Positions 7,212 to 8,252 of a stretch of 8,252 nt of DNA are shown here, one piece after another (position 1 is the first letter of the stretch; every line of letters begins with the position of its first letter). A program made the position numbers and the translations under genes. Source of the stretch: JAABRB01 sp041617635. Its GTDB lineage: Bacteria; Pseudomonadota; Gammaproteobacteria; Burkholderiales; SG8-39. Below the pieces are notes generated by a model that saw only the letters and a program-made list of their open reading frames with translations, was not told the DNA's origin and searched no databases. Location of the stretch: contig JBFJOO010000141.1 of assembly GCA_041617635.1 (NCBI GenBank), positions 1 to 8,252 on the forward strand, given 5' to 3'.

Positions 7212-7463
7212 TCAGCACGCCCGTGCGTGTTCCCAGCGCGCCTTCGAGCACTTGCCCGAGGCATTTGGGTCCGAGCGCGGCGTGGCGCGCTCGCACCAGT
7301 ACGTTGCCCGCCCAGCGGCCTCCCTGCATTCCGGGGACGGGTCGTGCCCGACTGGGTAGCTGGCGCTGACCGGCAGCTTGGCGTAATCCGGCTCGAGCGC
7401 GCAGCCCGTGGCGAACAGGAGCGGCGCAAGCGCAACGACGAGCCGCGCAAGCCGAGCCTTCAC
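7212..7463 (-). CDS. Small cysteine-rich lipoprotein of unknown function
   Basis: An 83-residue protein starts at a GTG that overlaps the fadE stop as GTGA, so its translation is probably coupled to fadE. The N-terminus is a lipoprotein signal: basic VKARLAR, a hydrophobic core, then the lipobox FATGC with Cys21 as the lipid-bearing residue. The mature part (about 63 residues) has four more cysteines in two CX10C motifs, Cys46-Cys57 and Cys72-Cys83, the last being the C-terminal residue. The pattern suggests two disulfide-linked helices in the periplasm, but this is inferred. A tight link with fadE and the intact lipobox argue that it is real. I do not recognise a named family and give no function. 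There is no strong ribosome binding site. It lies between fadE and fadI, although nothing in it suggests a role in fat oxidation. Confidence 0.7.
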   Translation of the reverse strand: MKARLARLVVALAPLLFATGCALEPDYAKLPVSASYPVGHDPSPECREAAGRATYWCERATPRSDPNASGKCSKARWEHARAC

Positions 7464-8252
7464 GCCGCGGCCCGCCGCGTCGCCTGGGGCTTGGCGACAA
7501 ACTCCGACAGCCCAAAGTCCGGGGGGAAGTCGTCCACCCGGATCACCGCGTCGCGCAGCGCTGCCGCAGTGCGCAGGGTTTCCCGCTCGGCGTCGTCGAT
7601 GATGCCCGCGGTGCGCGCCGCGTCGGCCAGCGCCTCCGCGATCGCACCGGTCACGGCTCCTTCCTTCTGCGCGGTCCGGATGCGTGCGTCGATCGATTCG
7701 GCGGCGATGGTCGCCGTGAGCGCGCGCTCGAGCACGGCGAAGGGATCGCTCCGGTCGGCGGGGAGATACATGCCGCTGGTGAGGCGGTCGCGCGTGGCCG
7801 ACGGCTCGATCAGCAGCCGCGCGACCTGGTGGCCGAGCCTGTCGGACGGCACGACGTAGGGCCGCCCGATCGGGAAGATGATCCGGCGCAGCACCCAGGA
7901 GACCGCGCGGCTCGGGTAATTGGAGATGACGCCCTCGAACGCGTTCTGCGCACGGAACATGCAATCCCAGATCGCCCAGTGCAGGAGCGGCGCATCGGCG
8001 GCCTGGCGCCCCTCGTCCTCGAAGCGCTTCAGCGCGGCCGATGCCAGGTACATGAGCGAGAGGATATCGCCCAGCCGCGCGGACAGCTTCTCGCGGCGCT
8101 TGAGGCCGCCGCCGAGCACCAGCATGGAGACGTCGCTGATGAACGCGAATGCCGCGGAGAAGCGGGTGAGCTGCTGGTAGTAGCGGCGCGTCTCGGGCGC
8201 GACGTTGGCGGGCACGCCCACCCAGTGCGACCCGGTGAGGCCCATGACGAGC
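7460..8252 (-). CDS. fadE: Acyl-CoA dehydrogenase FadE, C-terminal part (5' end outside window)
   Basis: The visible 263 codons are the C-terminal third or so of a FadE-type acyl-CoA dehydrogenase, which makes trans-2-enoyl-CoA in the first step of beta-oxidation using FAD. The frame stays open to the window edge, so the start and most of the FAD domain lie beyond base 8252. Diagnostic matches to enterobacterial FadE include LGGGLKRREKLSARLGDILS, the segment LKRFEDEGR, IFPIGRPYVVPSDRLGHQVA and the tail DDFPPDFGLSEFVAKP. This region is the bacterial-type C-terminal domain (DUF1974) that marks proteobacterial FadE and separates it from short acyl-CoA dehydrogenases. Its TGA overlaps the lipoprotein GTG by four bases. 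The methionine at 8245 is internal, not the start. It heads the visible beta-oxidation cluster, with fadI and fadJ downstream. Confidence 0.95.
   Translation of the reverse strand, partial: LVMGLTGSHWVGVPANVAPETRRYYQQLTRFSAAFAFISDVSMLVLGGGLKRREKLSARLGDILSLMYLASAALKRFEDEGRQAADAPLLHWAIWDCMFRAQNAFEGVISNYPSRAVSWVLRRIIFPIGRPYVVPSDRLGHQVARLLIEPSATRDRLTSGMYLPADRSDPFAVLERALTATIAAESIDARIRTAQKEGAVTGAIAEALADAARTAGIIDDAERETLRTAAALRDAVIRVDDFPPDFGLSEFVAKPQATRRAAA

Noticed and set aside
5450..7369. Long + strand open frame opposite fadI and the fadJ 5' end (639 codons)
   Set aside because: Same antisense artefact; the minus strand shows a complete thiolase with all catalytic residues.
7464..7964. Upstream extension of the lipoprotein frame through the fadE gene
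   Set aside because: The upstream part is an out-of-frame shadow of fadE with Arg/Ala-rich composition. The GTG at 7463 gives a proper lipoprotein signal immediately.

Overview
The window is GC-rich, and every convincing gene lies on the minus strand, so it reads right to left from base 8252 to base 1. It comes from a Gram-negative bacterium. A Bug/TctC-type periplasmic binding protein, a proteobacterial FadE with its bacterial-type C-terminal domain and a FadI/FadJ pair together suggest a beta-proteobacterium or a close relative. No rRNA, phylogenetic marker or alignment is available, so this placement is an inference.

Right half (8252 to 3398): a fatty-acid beta-oxidation cluster. In transcription order it holds the C-terminal part of acyl-CoA dehydrogenase fadE (its 5' end is outside the window), a small cysteine-rich lipoprotein gene overlapping the fadE stop by 4 bases, the thiolase fadI, the two-domain enoyl-CoA hydratase/3-hydroxyacyl-CoA dehydrogenase fadJ, and the acyl-CoA thioesterase yciA. 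FadE makes the 2-enoyl-CoA, FadJ hydrates it and oxidises the product, FadI cleaves off acetyl-CoA, and YciA can release free acid and CoA from acyl-CoAs.

Left half (3397 to 273): a tripartite tricarboxylate transporter operon, tctC-tctB-tctA (periplasmic binding protein, small membrane subunit, large membrane subunit). It has its own sigma70-like promoter in the yciA-tctC gap: a perfect TTGACA -35 and a -10 that sits inside a perfect 7+7 inverted repeat, which looks like a repressor operator. The substrate cannot be read from the sequence.

Left edge (1 to 272): no convincing gene. This stretch holds a run of six hairpins with purine-rich loops on the + strand and may be part of a structured RNA, possibly a remnant of a larger element cut by the window edge.

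The enzymes and transporter belong to known families. The less ordinary signals are the hairpin-rich left edge, the operator-like repeat over the tctC -10, the small lipoprotein with two CX10C motifs, and a possible leaderless start for yciA. I see no CRISPR array, transposase, tRNA or rRNA.
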